Position numbers and translations under genes: made by a program. A stretch of 61,652 bases of DNA from Candidatus Dormiibacterota bacterium (GTDB lineage: Bacteria; Chloroflexota; Dormibacteria; Dormibacterales; Dormibacteraceae): NCBI GenBank assembly GCA_955652675.1, contig CATPBP010000058.1, positions 1-61,652 of the forward strand. Direction: 5' to 3'. Positions 38,685 through 47,657 of the stretch are shown here, piece after piece. The notes beneath the pieces are model-generated. The model made no database searches, was not told where the DNA came from, and saw nothing but the letters and a program-made list of their open reading frames with translations. How positions within the stretch are numbered: the stretch's first letter is position 1; the number at the start of each line of letters is the position of its first letter.

Positions 38685-40205
38685 TCAGTGCAGGAAGTGC
38701 CGCTCCCCGGTCATCACCATGGCGCCCCCGGCCTCGTTCACCGCTGCAACCACCTCCCGGTCCCGCAGCGAGCCGCCCGGCTGGATCACCGCGGTTGCGC
38801 CCGCGCGAAGGCCGACCAGGATGCCGTCCGCGAAGGGGAAGAAGGCATCCGATGCCATCACGCTGCCTCGCGCCCGCTCGCCCGCTCGCCTGACCGCGAT
38901 CTCCGCCGCCTCCACACGGCTCATCTGGCCGGCGCCGACGCCCACTGCGGCGTGGTCGCGGGCGAGGAGGATGGCGTTGGACTTCACATGCTTTACGGCG
39001 AGCCAGGCGAACTCCAGCTGCTCCCATTCCTCGGGGGTGGGCTCGCGGCGGGTGACCACCTTGCAGGCCGCCCGATCGAAGCCGCGCAGGTCCCAGGTCT
39101 GGGCCAGGAATCCACCGGGGACCGACTGCAGGCGGAGGCCGTTCCAGCGGAAGTTGCCGACCTCCAGCACGCGGGTCTTCTGCTTGCGCTCAAACAGTTC
39201 ACGGGTCTCCGGCGCGAAGCTGGGCGCGATCACCACCTCTAAGAAGGCCGGTCCCATGTGTTTGGCGGTCTCCCCGTCCAGCTCCCGGTTGAACGCGACC
39301 ACCCCGCCGTAGGAGGAGGTCGGGTCGCACTCGTAGGCCTTGAGGTAGGCGTCGGCCAGCCGGTCGGCGACGGCGAGGCCGCAGGGGTTGGTGTGCTTGA
39401 CGATTGCGGCCGCCGGCCGGGCGTACTCGCAGACCAGCGAAGCAGCGGCGGCGGCGTCCTGGATGTTGTTGTAGCTGAGGTCCAGCCCCTGCAGCTGGTG
39501 GGCCGACCCGAGGCCGCCGGGATCGACCCCGGTGCGGTAGAAGGCGGCCTGCTGGTGCGGGTTCTCGCCGTAGCGAAGTCCCTGCGCCAGCGTGCCGGCC
39601 ACAGCAAGCTCGGTCGGGAAGTCGTCCTCTCCTCTTCGCAGCCAGCCCGCGATCTGGGCGTCGTAAGCCGCCACGTGAGAGAAGGCCTCCGCGGCCAGGC
39701 GGCGCCGGCGTGGCTCGTCGAGGTCTCCCTCGGCCAGTGCGGCGAGCACCTCGCCATAGCGCTCCGGGCGAACCACCACGATCACGTGGGCATGATTCTT
39801 GGCGGCGGCACGGACCATCGCCGGCCCCCCGACGTCGATCTGCTCCAGCACCTGCTCGAAGGTGACGTGCTCCTGCGCCAGGGTCTCGGCGAAGGGGTAG
39901 AGGTTGCAACAGAGCAGGTCGATGGTCTTGAGCCCGTGGCTCTCCAGCGCCTCCAGGTGCTCGGGCAGGTCGCGCCTGGCCAGCAGCCCGGCGTGCACGC
40001 CCGGGTGCAGAGTCTTGACGCGCCCGTCCAGGATCTCGGGGAAGCCGGTGAGCGCACTCACCGGCTTCACGTCGACCGAGGCTTCTTCGAGTGCCTGCAG
40101 GGTGCCACCAGTGGAATACACCTCGAAGCCGAGGCGAATCAGCCCCCGCGCGAAGGCCGGCAGGCTGGCCTTGTTACTGACGGAGAGAAGGGCTCTTCTG
40201 GGCAA
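38685..40205 (-). CDS. purH: Bifunctional AICAR transformylase / IMP cyclohydrolase
   Basis: The 506-residue enzyme performs the last two steps of IMP synthesis. The N-terminal IMP cyclohydrolase part starts PRRALLSVSNKASLPAFARG and has VYSTGGT and GRVKTLHPGVHAGLLARR; the C-terminal transformylase has RYGENPHQQAAFYR, IVKHTNPCGLA, AYECDPTSSYGG and DAFFPFADGI. The TTG at 40205 is needed for the family start and overlaps purN by 32 nt. It is the last gene of the purine operon. Confidence 0.95.
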   Translation of the reverse strand: MPRRALLSVSNKASLPAFARGLIRLGFEVYSTGGTLQALEEASVDVKPVSALTGFPEILDGRVKTLHPGVHAGLLARRDLPEHLEALESHGLKTIDLLCCNLYPFAETLAQEHVTFEQVLEQIDVGGPAMVRAAAKNHAHVIVVVRPERYGEVLAALAEGDLDEPRRRRLAAEAFSHVAAYDAQIAGWLRRGEDDFPTELAVAGTLAQGLRYGENPHQQAAFYRTGVDPGGLGSAHQLQGLDLSYNNIQDAAAAASLVCEYARPAAAIVKHTNPCGLAVADRLADAYLKAYECDPTSSYGGVVAFNRELDGETAKHMGPAFLEVVIAPSFAPETRELFERKQKTRVLEVGNFRWNGLRLQSVPGGFLAQTWDLRGFDRAACKVVTRREPTPEEWEQLEFAWLAVKHVKSNAILLARDHAAVGVGAGQMSRVEAAEIAVRRAGERARGSVMASDAFFPFADGILVGLRAGATAVIQPGGSLRDREVVAAVNEAGGAMVMTGERHFLH

Positions 40206-40752
40206 GTAGTTCTATCGCCTCGGGGAGGATCCGGTGCTCTTCCCGCTGGATGCGGGCATGCAGCGTTTCGGGGCTGTCTTGGGGTTCGACGGGAACCGCC
40301 GCCTGGAGAAGGATAGGGCCCGCGTCGACTTCATCGGTGACCAGGTGAACCGTGCAGCCGGTGATCTTGACGCCGTGCGCCAACGCCTTCTGAACGGCGT
40401 CCATGGCCCCGCCGAAAGCCGGCAGCAGCGAGGGATGGATGTTCAATATCCGGCCCGGGAAGGCGCTCACGAACTCGGGGCTGAGGATGCGGTCGTAGCC
40501 GGCGTTGACCACCAGCTCCACCCGCCGGGACCGCAGCCAATCGCGCATGGCCGTGTCCCGCTCTGCGAGGGAACCGAACCGCCGCTGCGAGAACTCCCCC
40601 ACCGCGATGCCATGCTCCCTCGCCAGCCGGGCGGCTCCACAGGAGGGCCGGTTGGTGGCCATCGCCACCACCTCGTAGCCGCGCTCGACCAGGTTCCGGA
40701 GGTTGCTGCCCCTGCCGCTGGCAAGCACGCCCAGGCGAACCTCGGCGGTCAC
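40174..40752 (-). CDS. purN: Phosphoribosylglycinamide formyltransferase
   Basis: The 192-residue enzyme transfers a formyl group from 10-formyl-THF to GAR. It has LGVLASGRGSNLRNLVE, the catalytic NIHPSLLPAF (Asn-His pair), the VTGCTVHLV-like region TGCTVHLVTDEVDAGPILLQ with its Asp, and a normal length. GTG 40752 begins one base after the purM stop. An upstream extension of the frame is only a shadow of purM. Confidence 0.94.
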   Translation of the reverse strand: MTAEVRLGVLASGRGSNLRNLVERGYEVVAMATNRPSCGAARLAREHGIAVGEFSQRRFGSLAERDTAMRDWLRSRRVELVVNAGYDRILSPEFVSAFPGRILNIHPSLLPAFGGAMDAVQKALAHGVKITGCTVHLVTDEVDAGPILLQAAVPVEPQDSPETLHARIQREEHRILPEAIELLAQKSPSLRQ

Positions 40753-40753
40753 C

Positions 40754-41731
40754 TCAGCGGAGGATGACGCGCCGGCTGCCGGCCTGTTCGACCACACGGC
40801 CCACCACCGGGTATCCCTCCAGGGGCTCGGCGGCGACCAGCACCAGCCCGAGGCCCATGTTGAAGGTGCCGAACATCTCGTCCTCCTCAACGTCGCCCCT
40901 GCCGGCGACCAGCTCGAAGATCTCCGGAACGCGCCAGGCCGACCTATCGAGCTCTGCCGCACACCCCTCCGGCAGCGCCCGCGGGACGTTCTCGAGCAGC
41001 CCGCCCCCGGTGACGTGCGCGGCCGCCTTCCAGGGCAGCGCGCTCAGCTCCTTCAGGTAGGAACGATGAGGCTCCAGCAGCTCCTCTCCCAGGGGCCTGC
41101 CGAGGTTGGGGAAGACATAGTCGAGCGCCACGTCCTCGAAGACCTTGCGGACCAGCGAGAAGCCGTTGGTGTGCAGGCCGCTGGAGGGCAGGCCTACGAG
41201 CACGTCCCCGATCTGGACTGGAGGCCGCTGCGGGGATTCCGGGTCCACCAGGCCGACCACGAAGCCTGCCAGGTCGTAGTCGCCGAGCGCGTAGACGCCG
41301 GGCATCTCCGCTGTCTCGCCCCCGAGCAGGGCCAGGCCGTTGGCCAGGCAGGCCTCGCAGAGACCGGCCACAACCTCCTCGTAGACGCCGCGGTCGAGCT
41401 TGCCCGCGGCGAAGTAGTCGAGCATGAAGAGCGGGCGGGCGCCAGCCGTGGCGACGTCGTTGACGCAGTGGTTAACCAGGTCATGGCCGATGCCGCGGTG
41501 GCGCCCGCTTGCGATCGCGACTTTGATCTTGGTGCCCACGCCGTCGGCGGAGGCGGCCAGGAAGCCGGCGCCTCCGGGCAGCTCGTAGAGGCCGGCGAAG
41601 GGGCCGACGCCGTTCATCACCGCCGGGCCGTGGGTGGCGTTGATGAGCGGCTTGACGCGCTCCAGCATGCTCGAGTAGGCCGCGACGTCGACGCCGGCGG
41701 CCGCGTAGGAGAGGCCTTCCTTCTGCGTCAC
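40754..41731 (-). CDS. purM: Phosphoribosylformylglycinamidine cyclo-ligase
   Basis: The 325-residue AIR synthetase converts FGAM to AIR with ATP. It starts TQKEGLSYAAAGVDVAAYSS and contains ASADGVGTKIKVA, GHDLVNHCVNDVATAGARPL, LLGGETAEMPGVY and HVTGGGLLENVPRALP. GTG 41731 overlaps the purF stop (GTGA). The order purF-purM-purN-purH resembles many Terrabacteria. Confidence 0.95.
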   Translation of the reverse strand: MTQKEGLSYAAAGVDVAAYSSMLERVKPLINATHGPAVMNGVGPFAGLYELPGGAGFLAASADGVGTKIKVAIASGRHRGIGHDLVNHCVNDVATAGARPLFMLDYFAAGKLDRGVYEEVVAGLCEACLANGLALLGGETAEMPGVYALGDYDLAGFVVGLVDPESPQRPPVQIGDVLVGLPSSGLHTNGFSLVRKVFEDVALDYVFPNLGRPLGEELLEPHRSYLKELSALPWKAAAHVTGGGLLENVPRALPEGCAAELDRSAWRVPEIFELVAGRGDVEEDEMFGTFNMGLGLVLVAAEPLEGYPVVGRVVEQAGSRRVILR

Positions 41732-43221
41732 GTGGCGGCCGGCACGGGAACCCGGGCCGGCTCCTCCAGGGCGAACTTGTCCATCTCGAGCTGCTGCGGG
41801 ACGGGCACCGGATAATCGCCGTCGAAGCAGGCGCGGCAAAACTCGTCGATGGTGCCGCGACCCACCGCTCGCATGAGGCCGGGGATCGACAGGTAGGCGA
41901 GCGAATCGGCCCCGATGAAGCGGCGAACCTCGTCCACCGACCGGTTGGCGGCCACCAGCTGCTTGGTCGAACCGATGTCGACTCCCATGAAGCAGGGGAA
42001 GCGCATAGGAGGGCTGGAGACCCGGATGTGCACCTCCTTGGCGCCGGCCCGGCGCAGCACCTCGATGATCCGCCGGGACGTGGTGCCGCGGACGATCGAG
42101 TCGTCGACCGCGATGATCCGCTTGCCGCGCAAGGAGCGGCGGAGCGGGTTCAACTTGAGCATGACGCCGGCCTCGCGCAGCGACTGGTCGGGCTCGATGA
42201 AGGTCCGGTTGATGTAGCGGGACTTGATCAGTCCCTCGCGGTACGGGATGCCAGCCTCCTCCGCGTAGCCGATGGCCGCCGGGGTGCCCGAGTCGGGCAG
42301 CCCGATCACCATGTCGGCGTCGACCGGCTGCTCCTTGGCCAGCTCCCGGCCCATGCGCAGGCGTGCCTCTTCCAGCTCGCAGCCCTTGAGGATGGAGTCC
42401 GGCCTAGCGAAGTAGATGAACTCGAACACGCACATGGCGTGGCGCCCCGCGGACTGGAACTGGCTGGAGCGGAGACCGTGGTCCTCCATGACCACCATCT
42501 CACCGGGCTGGACCTCCCGCACGAAGGTCGCGTTGATGGTGTCCAGCGCACAGGTTTCGGAGGCCACCACGTGGGCGGGCTGCCCATGGCGGGCGGTGCC
42601 GCGGGCGCTGCCGGACGGCCCCCGGCCGGCGCCGCCGGACTGTCCCCGGCCGGGAAGCGGGATGAAGCCGAGGCAGAGGGGCCGGAAGCCGTAGGGATCG
42701 CGCAAGGCGATCACCGAGTTGGGAGTCACTATGGCGCAGGAGTAGGCGCCCACCACGCGGCCGAAGGCTCTCTTGATGACGTCCTCCCAGTCGCCACCGT
42801 GGGTCCTCTCGATGAGCCGCGCCATCACCTCCGTGTCGAGCCCGGTGTCGAACTCGGCGCCCAGCTCCTCCAGTTCCTTGCGCAGCGCGTCCGAGTTGAT
42901 CAGGTTGCCGTTGTGGGCGATGGCACCGGGACCCAGGGTCGGGTGATCGAAGGGAACCGGGTGGGCGTTCTCGGCCCGGCTGGCGCCGGTCGTGGAGTAG
43001 CGGGTGTGGCCGATCGCGACGAAGCCGTCCAGCTCATCGATGGTGGCGGGGCTGAAGACCTGGGCGACCAGTCCCATGTCGCGGTGCACCCGAACCCGCT
43101 CGCCGTCGCCGACCGCGATCCCGGCCGACTCCTGGCCGCGGTGCTGCAAGGCGAACAGCCCGAAGTAGGTCAGGTTGGCTACTTGGACTTGCCTGCTATG
43201 AATCCCAAAGATGCCGCACAT
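41728..43221 (-). CDS. purF: Amidophosphoribosyltransferase with low-complexity insert
   Basis: The 497-residue enzyme makes phosphoribosylamine from PRPP and glutamine, the first committed purine step. The Ntn glutaminase nucleophile is Cys-2 (MCGIFGIHSR), so no propeptide is needed. Further features are ALQHRGQESAGIAV, HTRYSTTG, the PRPP loop IIAVDDSIVRGTTSRRI and late cysteines (PCF, ACF) as in [4Fe-4S]-type PurF. A Gly/Arg/Ser-rich stretch (GRGQSGGAGRGPSGSARG, about residues 190-215) interrupts the glutaminase domain after DPYGFRPLCLG. The start region is tandemly duplicated upstream. Confidence 0.95.
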   Translation of the reverse strand: MCGIFGIHSRQVQVANLTYFGLFALQHRGQESAGIAVGDGERVRVHRDMGLVAQVFSPATIDELDGFVAIGHTRYSTTGASRAENAHPVPFDHPTLGPGAIAHNGNLINSDALRKELEELGAEFDTGLDTEVMARLIERTHGGDWEDVIKRAFGRVVGAYSCAIVTPNSVIALRDPYGFRPLCLGFIPLPGRGQSGGAGRGPSGSARGTARHGQPAHVVASETCALDTINATFVREVQPGEMVVMEDHGLRSSQFQSAGRHAMCVFEFIYFARPDSILKGCELEEARLRMGRELAKEQPVDADMVIGLPDSGTPAAIGYAEEAGIPYREGLIKSRYINRTFIEPDQSLREAGVMLKLNPLRRSLRGKRIIAVDDSIVRGTTSRRIIEVLRRAGAKEVHIRVSSPPMRFPCFMGVDIGSTKQLVAANRSVDEVRRFIGADSLAYLSIPGLMRAVGRGTIDEFCRACFDGDYPVPVPQQLEMDKFALEEPARVPVPAAT

Positions 43222-43259
43222 TTTTATGCCTCTAGGTGGCCACCGTTGCCCGCTGCCCG

Positions 43260-43325
43260 CTACCCAACCGCGATAAACCCCCTGTCGGGGGTTTGCCTGC
43301 TATGTATCCCAAAGATGCCGCACAT
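43260..43325 (-). CDS. Possible 21-residue leader peptide copy of PurF N-terminus
   Basis: R2 encodes an ATG-initiated frame with the same Shine-Dalgarno as purF. It starts MCGIFGIHSR and ends after 21 codons at TAG (43260-43262), 38 nt before the purF ATG, and it spans a perfect 8-bp hairpin. If translated it could control hairpin formation ahead of purF; alternatively it is a by-product of the duplication. Confidence 0.35.
   Translation of the reverse strand: MCGIFGIHSRQTPDRGFIAVG
43275..43294 (-). terminator. Hairpin AAACCCCC/GGGGGTTT in purF leader
   Basis: A perfect 8-bp stem with a 4-nt loop lies between R2 and purF, inside the leader peptide frame. On the minus strand the stem is followed by ATCGCGG, so it is a weak terminator or an attenuator-like element. 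Confidence 0.5.
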
Positions 43326-43465
43326 TTTTATGCCTCTAGGTGGCCACCTTTGCCGCGCCGCCCGCTACTCAGCCGCCATGAATCCCAAATACGTCCCACA
43401 TAACTTCCGCCTCTTAATGGCCACTGTTGCCACTCCGCCAGGCCCTCGCTACTCTGCGGCGGGGT

Positions 43466-43484
43466 AACCCCCGGGCGGGGGGTT
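43466..43484 (-). terminator. Hairpin AACCCCC/GGGGGTT downstream of purL
   Basis: A 7-bp stem with a 5-nt loop beginning 46 nt after the purL stop; it corresponds in position to the hairpin at 43275-43294 in the repeat unit. It may reduce read-through from purL into purF. Confidence 0.45.
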
Positions 43485-43529
43485 CGTTGGAGGGGGGTGC
43501 CGGGCGTGTCGCCTGTGGTGCATCGATGG

Positions 43530-45710
43530 TTAGAGGAGCGCGTTTTCCCAGGCCTCCCGCAGCTCCGCCAGCCCCACCTTCAACTGGCCCTCGAACTCTA
43601 CTCTGTCTCCGCCCACCAGCCCCAGGAGCACCAGCTCCACGCGGTGCCGCCGGGCCAGCGTCTGCAGCTCCGGCATGGCCCGCGACCCGGCGCTGACCAG
43701 GTATCGGGCTTGGCTCTCGCCAAAGAAGGCGGTCTCCATAGCCAGCTCACCGTCCGCCCGCAACCCTGGGCAGCGCACCCCGAGACCGCCTAGCAGGCAG
43801 CACTCGGCCAGGGCGACCAGCAGACCGCCCTCGGCCACGTCGTGGGCTGAGTGAAGCAGGCCCGCCCCCGCGGCGTCCAGCATGAAGTCGCGCGCGGCCA
43901 GCTCTCGCGCCAGATCGAAATGAGGCGGCCGCCCCGCCACCTGGCCGTGCACGACCTTCAGATACTCCGAGGCAGCGAGGTCCCGGGGCCCGTCACCCAC
44001 CACCAGGACGAAGTCACCCGCGGCCCGCAGCCCCGCCTGAAGCCGCTTCCGGTAGTCGGCCAGCACGCCAACCATCCCGATCACCGGGGTCGGGTAGATC
44101 GAACCGAAGCCTTCGCTCTCGTTGTACAGGCTGACGTTGCCGCTAACGACCGGGATGCCCAGCCCCTGGCAGGCGTCGGCGACACCGGCCACCGCCTCCC
44201 CCAGCTGCCAGTAGACGTGCGGCCGCTCAGGGTTGCCGAAGTTCAGGCAGTCGGTGACGGCGAGCGGCCGGGCGCCGGTGGCGACCACGTTGCGCGCCGC
44301 CTCAGCCACGGCCAGCTGGCCGCCTACATAGGGATCGAGCTCGCAATAGCGCCCGTTGCCGTCGATCGTCAGGGCCAGCCCAAGCGAGCTGCCGTTGATC
44401 CGGACCACGGCGGCGTCCCCGCCGGGCGGTAGCACAGTGGCGTCGCCCACCATGTGGTCGTAGCGTCTGAAGACCGGACGCCGGCTGCCCAGGTTGGCGC
44501 TTCCCATCAGCGCCAGGAGAGCGTCGCCCGGCTCCCCGGGCAGGATCGCCGCCAGGTCAATGCGAGGCGGACCGGCCTGACGCTCGGAGGGGAGTATGCG
44601 CACCGGCGCACCGTCGGTGAGCAGGGCCACCGGCAGCCGCGCCACGGCGACCCCGTCCTCCAGAACCACCAGCAGTCCGTCGTCGGTGACCTCGCCGATG
44701 TCTGCGGCCTCCAGGTCCCACTTCGCAAAAAGCTCCCGGACGGCCGGCTCGTGACCCCGCTCGATCACCACCAGCATCCGCTCCTGCGACTCCGAGAGCA
44801 TCACCTCGTAGGGCGTCATGCCGCGCTCGCGGCGGGGCACCTTCGCCACGTCGATCCGGGCCCCGGCGCCGGCGCGGGCCGCGCACTCGGCGACTGAGCT
44901 GCTCAGGCCGGCGGCGCCGAGGTCCTGGACCGCCACCACGCCCTCCAGGTCCTGCAGCTCCATGCAGGCCTCGAGCAGGCACTTCTCCAGGAAGGGGTTG
45001 CCCACCTGCACTGCCGGTCGCCGCTCTTCGGCGGAGGCGTCCAGCTCCAGGGAGGCGAAGGAGGCGCCGTGGATGCCGTCCCGGCCGGTCTGGGCGCCGA
45101 CCAGGAGCAGCGTGTTCCCGGTCCCCTCGGCGCGGGCCCTCATCAAACGGTCGGCGCGGACCAGGCCCACGCACATGGCGTTGACCAGGGGATTCCCGGC
45201 GTAGCAGTCCTCGAAGTAGATCTCCCCGCCCACGGTCGGGATGCCCATGCAGTTGCCGTAGCCGCCGACGCCGGCGACAACTCCTTCGAAGTGACGGCGG
45301 CTCGCCGGCAGTGGGCCGAAGCGCAGCGAGTCGAGCAGGGCCACCGGCCGGGCGCCCATGGCGATGACGTCGCGGAGGATGCCGCCCACCCCCGTCGCCG
45401 CGCCCTGGTATGGCTCGATGGCGCTCGGGTGGTTGTGCGACTCGACCTTGAAGACCACCGCCCACCCCTCGCCGACGTCGACGGCGCCAGCGTTCTCGCC
45501 GGGTCCTTGCAGGACCTGGGGGCCGGTCGTGGGCAGCCGTCGGAGGAGGGGCCTGGAGGTCTTGTAAGAGCAGTGCTCGGACCAGAGCACGCCGAGCATT
45601 CCGAGCTCCAGGAGGTTCGGCTCCCGGCCCAGGCTGTCGACAATCTCGTCGTACTCGGCCTGGGTGAGCGCGACCTCGCGCAGCTGCTGCTCGTCGACCG
45701 CCAGGCTCAA
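43530..45710 (-). CDS. purL: Phosphoribosylformylglycinamidine synthase, large subunit
   Basis: The 726-residue small-type PurL, partner of PurS and PurQ, amidates FGAR to FGAM using ATP. It has [68 protein letters not shown] and the C-terminal [17 protein letters not shown]. The TTG at 45710 overlaps the purQ stop (TTGA) and gives the family start; a longer upstream frame is a shadow of purQ. It is followed by the 309-nt repeat-bearing purF leader. Confidence 0.95.
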   Translation of the reverse strand: MSLAVDEQQLREVALTQAEYDEIVDSLGREPNLLELGMLGVLWSEHCSYKTSRPLLRRLPTTGPQVLQGPGENAGAVDVGEGWAVVFKVESHNHPSAIEPYQGAATGVGGILRDVIAMGARPVALLDSLRFGPLPASRRHFEGVVAGVGGYGNCMGIPTVGGEIYFEDCYAGNPLVNAMCVGLVRADRLMRARAEGTGNTLLLVGAQTGRDGIHGASFASLELDASAEERRPAVQVGNPFLEKCLLEACMELQDLEGVVAVQDLGAAGLSSSVAECAARAGAGARIDVAKVPRRERGMTPYEVMLSESQERMLVVIERGHEPAVRELFAKWDLEAADIGEVTDDGLLVVLEDGVAVARLPVALLTDGAPVRILPSERQAGPPRIDLAAILPGEPGDALLALMGSANLGSRRPVFRRYDHMVGDATVLPPGGDAAVVRINGSSLGLALTIDGNGRYCELDPYVGGQLAVAEAARNVVATGARPLAVTDCLNFGNPERPHVYWQLGEAVAGVADACQGLGIPVVSGNVSLYNESEGFGSIYPTPVIGMVGVLADYRKRLQAGLRAAGDFVLVVGDGPRDLAASEYLKVVHGQVAGRPPHFDLARELAARDFMLDAAGAGLLHSAHDVAEGGLLVALAECCLLGGLGVRCPGLRADGELAMETAFFGESQARYLVSAGSRAMPELQTLARRHRVELVLLGLVGGDRVEFEGQLKVGLAELREAWENALL

Positions 45711-46411
45711 GAGGCCAGGGCCTCGACGGCCGCCGCCACGGCGGACTGGAAGAGGAGCAGTCCGTCGCTGCCCCCGAGCTGGGGATCGGCGCACCGCTCG
45801 GGGTGCGGCATCATGCCCAGCACGTTGCCGCGCTCGTTGACTATCCCCGCGATGTTGTGCGCGGACCCGTTGGGGTTGGCGTCGAGGAGCACGTACCCGC
45901 GCTCGTCGGAGTAGCGGAAGACAACCTGGCCTCGCTGCTCCAGCCTGCTCAGGGTGGCGGGGTCCGCGAAGAAGTTGCCTTCGCCGTGGGAGATGGGGAC
46001 GCGGATCACCTGGTGCTCCTGCAGGTAGTGAGTGAAGGGCAGGTCGGCCCGCTCGCAGACCAGGTGCACCCACTCACAGCGAAACTCCATGCCGGCGTTG
46101 CGGATCAGGGCACCGGGCAGCAGGCCGGACTCACAGAGGATCTGGAACCCGTTGCAGATCCCCCAGACCAGCCCACCTCGAGCGGCGAACTCCCCAACGC
46201 TCTCCATCACCGGCGAGAACCGGGCGATGGCGCCGGTCCGCAGGTAGTCGCCATAGCTGAACCCGCCCGGCAGGATCACGCAGTCGACCCCGCGCAGGTC
46301 CGCATCCTTATGCCACAGGTACTCGACCTCCGCCCCCTCCAGCTGCTCGACAACCAACCCACAATCCCGGTCCGACCAGGTCCCCGGAAAGACAACGATC
46401 CCGAATTTCAT
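45707..46411 (-). CDS. purQ: Phosphoribosylformylglycinamidine synthase, glutaminase subunit
   Basis: The 234-residue class I amidotransferase provides ammonia to PurL. It shows [33 protein letters not shown], the nucleophile in [19 protein letters not shown] and the His/Glu pair in MMPHPERC. It overlaps purS by ATGA and purL by TTGA, so the three subunits are made together. Confidence 0.96.
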   Translation of the reverse strand: MKFGIVVFPGTWSDRDCGLVVEQLEGAEVEYLWHKDADLRGVDCVILPGGFSYGDYLRTGAIARFSPVMESVGEFAARGGLVWGICNGFQILCESGLLPGALIRNAGMEFRCEWVHLVCERADLPFTHYLQEHQVIRVPISHGEGNFFADPATLSRLEQRGQVVFRYSDERGYVLLDANPNGSAHNIAGIVNERGNVLGMMPHPERCADPQLGGSDGLLLFQSAVAAAVEALAS

Positions 46412-46800
46412 CGAGAACCAGAGCCCGCTCGGTTGCCAGGGGAAACGTCATTTGATAGGGGCGGGTCCCCCGCCCCGAGTGAGTCCCGCACCGCGGTACC
46501 CGCGCCACTTTGCGGGAGGGGGTCCGTGGGGGAGGCCTGCCTCCCCCGCGTGTTCCCCCGCGCGTCGATTGTGTAGCGAAAGTCCTCTATAACGTGGTTG
46601 GCGAGCAACTTGCGGCACATCTGCTCGACATGCTCCACGGCCTCTGCCTCCGAGTCGGTGTCCAGGCGTATCTCGATGTACTTGCCCACGCGGACCTCGT
46701 CGACCTCGTCAAATCCGAGGGAGCGCAAGCCCTGCTTGACCGTCACGCCCTGCGGGTCGTTCACCACCGCCTTGGGCATGACCACCACCTTGGCGATCAC
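46408..46800 (-). CDS. purS: Phosphoribosylformylglycinamidine synthase subunit PurS, C-terminally extended
   Basis: The first 80 residues ([52 protein letters not shown]) match PurS, which bridges PurQ and PurL. About 50 more residues follow, Gly/Ser/Pro-rich and unlike the family (for example [18 protein letters not shown]). The extra DNA contains two perfect GC palindromes (46458-46476, 46528-46547), so the tail probably arose by insertion of palindromic sequence before purQ with the frame kept open. GTG 46800 overlaps the purC stop. Confidence 0.85.
   Translation of the reverse strand: MIAKVVVMPKAVVNDPQGVTVKQGLRSLGFDEVDEVRVGKYIEIRLDTDSEAEAVEHVEQMCRKLLANHVIEDFRYTIDARGNTRGRQASPTDPLPQSGAGTAVRDSLGAGDPPLSNDVSPGNRAGSGSR
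46458..46547. repeat. Two GC-rich palindromes in the PurS extension
   Basis: GGGGCGGG-TCC-CCCGCCCC (46458-46476) and GGGGGAGGC-CT-GCCTCCCCC (46528-46547) lie within the non-conserved tail of purS just ahead of purQ. They may slow ribosomes, set RNA stability or be mobile palindromic units. Confidence 0.55.
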
Positions 46801-47657
46801 GGAGCAGCCGGGGCCAGCAAGGGTTCACCGACCAGCCGCTCGTAGGCGGTCAGGTAACGGCGGCGCGTCTGCTCCACGATCTCGTCCGGGAGCTCTGGCG
46901 GCGGCGACTCGCGGTCCCATCCGCTCTCCGCCAGCCAGTCGCGGACGAACTGCTTGTCGAACGACTCGGGTGAGCTGCCCACCTCGTAGGTGGCCGCGTC
47001 CCAGTACCTGGAACTGTCCGGCGTCAACGCCTCGTCGATCAGGACCAGCCGCCCGTCGATGAGGCCGAACTCGAATTTTGTGTCGGCCAGGATCAGGCCG
47101 GAGCGCTCCGCGTGCTCGACGGCGGCGAGGTAGAGGCGGAGGCTGGCGTCGCGCGCGCTCTCAGCCAGCTCCGATCCGATCTGGTCCGCCATCCGGCCGA
47201 AGGTGATGTTCTCGTCGTGCCCGGTCTCCGCCTTGGTGGCGGGCGTGAAGATCGGCTCGGGCAGCTTCTCGCTCTGCCGCAGTCCGGGCGGCAGCGGCTC
47301 GCCGGCCATCGTCCCCTGCTTTCGATACTCAGCCCAGGCGCTGCCGGCCAGGTATCCACGCACCACGCACTCGAAATCGATGCGCTGGGCCCGCCGCACG
47401 ATCATCGAGCGGCCGTCCTCCCCGGGCTGAAGGAGGTGGTTCTCCTGCAGCTGCGCGGTGCGCTGGAACCAGAAGACCGAGAGCTGCGTCAGCACCCGGC
47501 CACGGTCCGGGATGCCGGTCGGCAGCACGTAGTCGAAGGCGGAGATCCGGTCGGTCGCCACCATCAGCAGGCGATCGTCGGACAGCTCGTAGGTGTCGCG
47601 GACCTTGCCGCGGGCAAAGAGCGGAAGATCGATGTGGGTTTCCAGCAGCGCGTTCAT
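46797..47657 (-). CDS. purC: Phosphoribosylaminoimidazole-succinocarboxamide synthase
   Basis: The 286-residue SAICAR synthetase joins aspartate to CAIR. Motifs include LFARGKVRDTYELSDDRLLM, VATDRISAFDYVLPTGIPDR, CVVRGYLAGSAWAEY, FTPATKAETGHDENITF and LADTKFEFGL, with DEALTPDSSRYW near the end. ATG 47657 overlaps the purB stop by 4 nt. Confidence 0.96.
   Translation of the reverse strand: MNALLETHIDLPLFARGKVRDTYELSDDRLLMVATDRISAFDYVLPTGIPDRGRVLTQLSVFWFQRTAQLQENHLLQPGEDGRSMIVRRAQRIDFECVVRGYLAGSAWAEYRKQGTMAGEPLPPGLRQSEKLPEPIFTPATKAETGHDENITFGRMADQIGSELAESARDASLRLYLAAVEHAERSGLILADTKFEFGLIDGRLVLIDEALTPDSSRYWDAATYEVGSSPESFDKQFVRDWLAESGWDRESPPPELPDEIVEQTRRRYLTAYERLVGEPLLAPAAP

Larger units (their letters stand above)
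43191..43354 (-). repeat. Tandem duplication of the purF start region (R1, R2)
   Basis: Two 60-nt units, 43191-43250 and 43295-43354, are 58/60 identical with a period of 104. R1 contains the real purF start with its AGAGG Shine-Dalgarno and first ten codons; R2 repeats the ribosome-binding site, the ATG (43325) and the codons for MCGIFGIHSR. A diverged third copy, R3, lies at about 43372-43431 with its own ATG and FGIHGG-coding sequence. Confidence 0.85.

Noticed and set aside
42028-43467. 479-codon plus-strand frame over purF and its leader
   Set aside because: It is the antisense of purF and of the tandem repeats; the repeat-coded duplications only reflect purF's own start.
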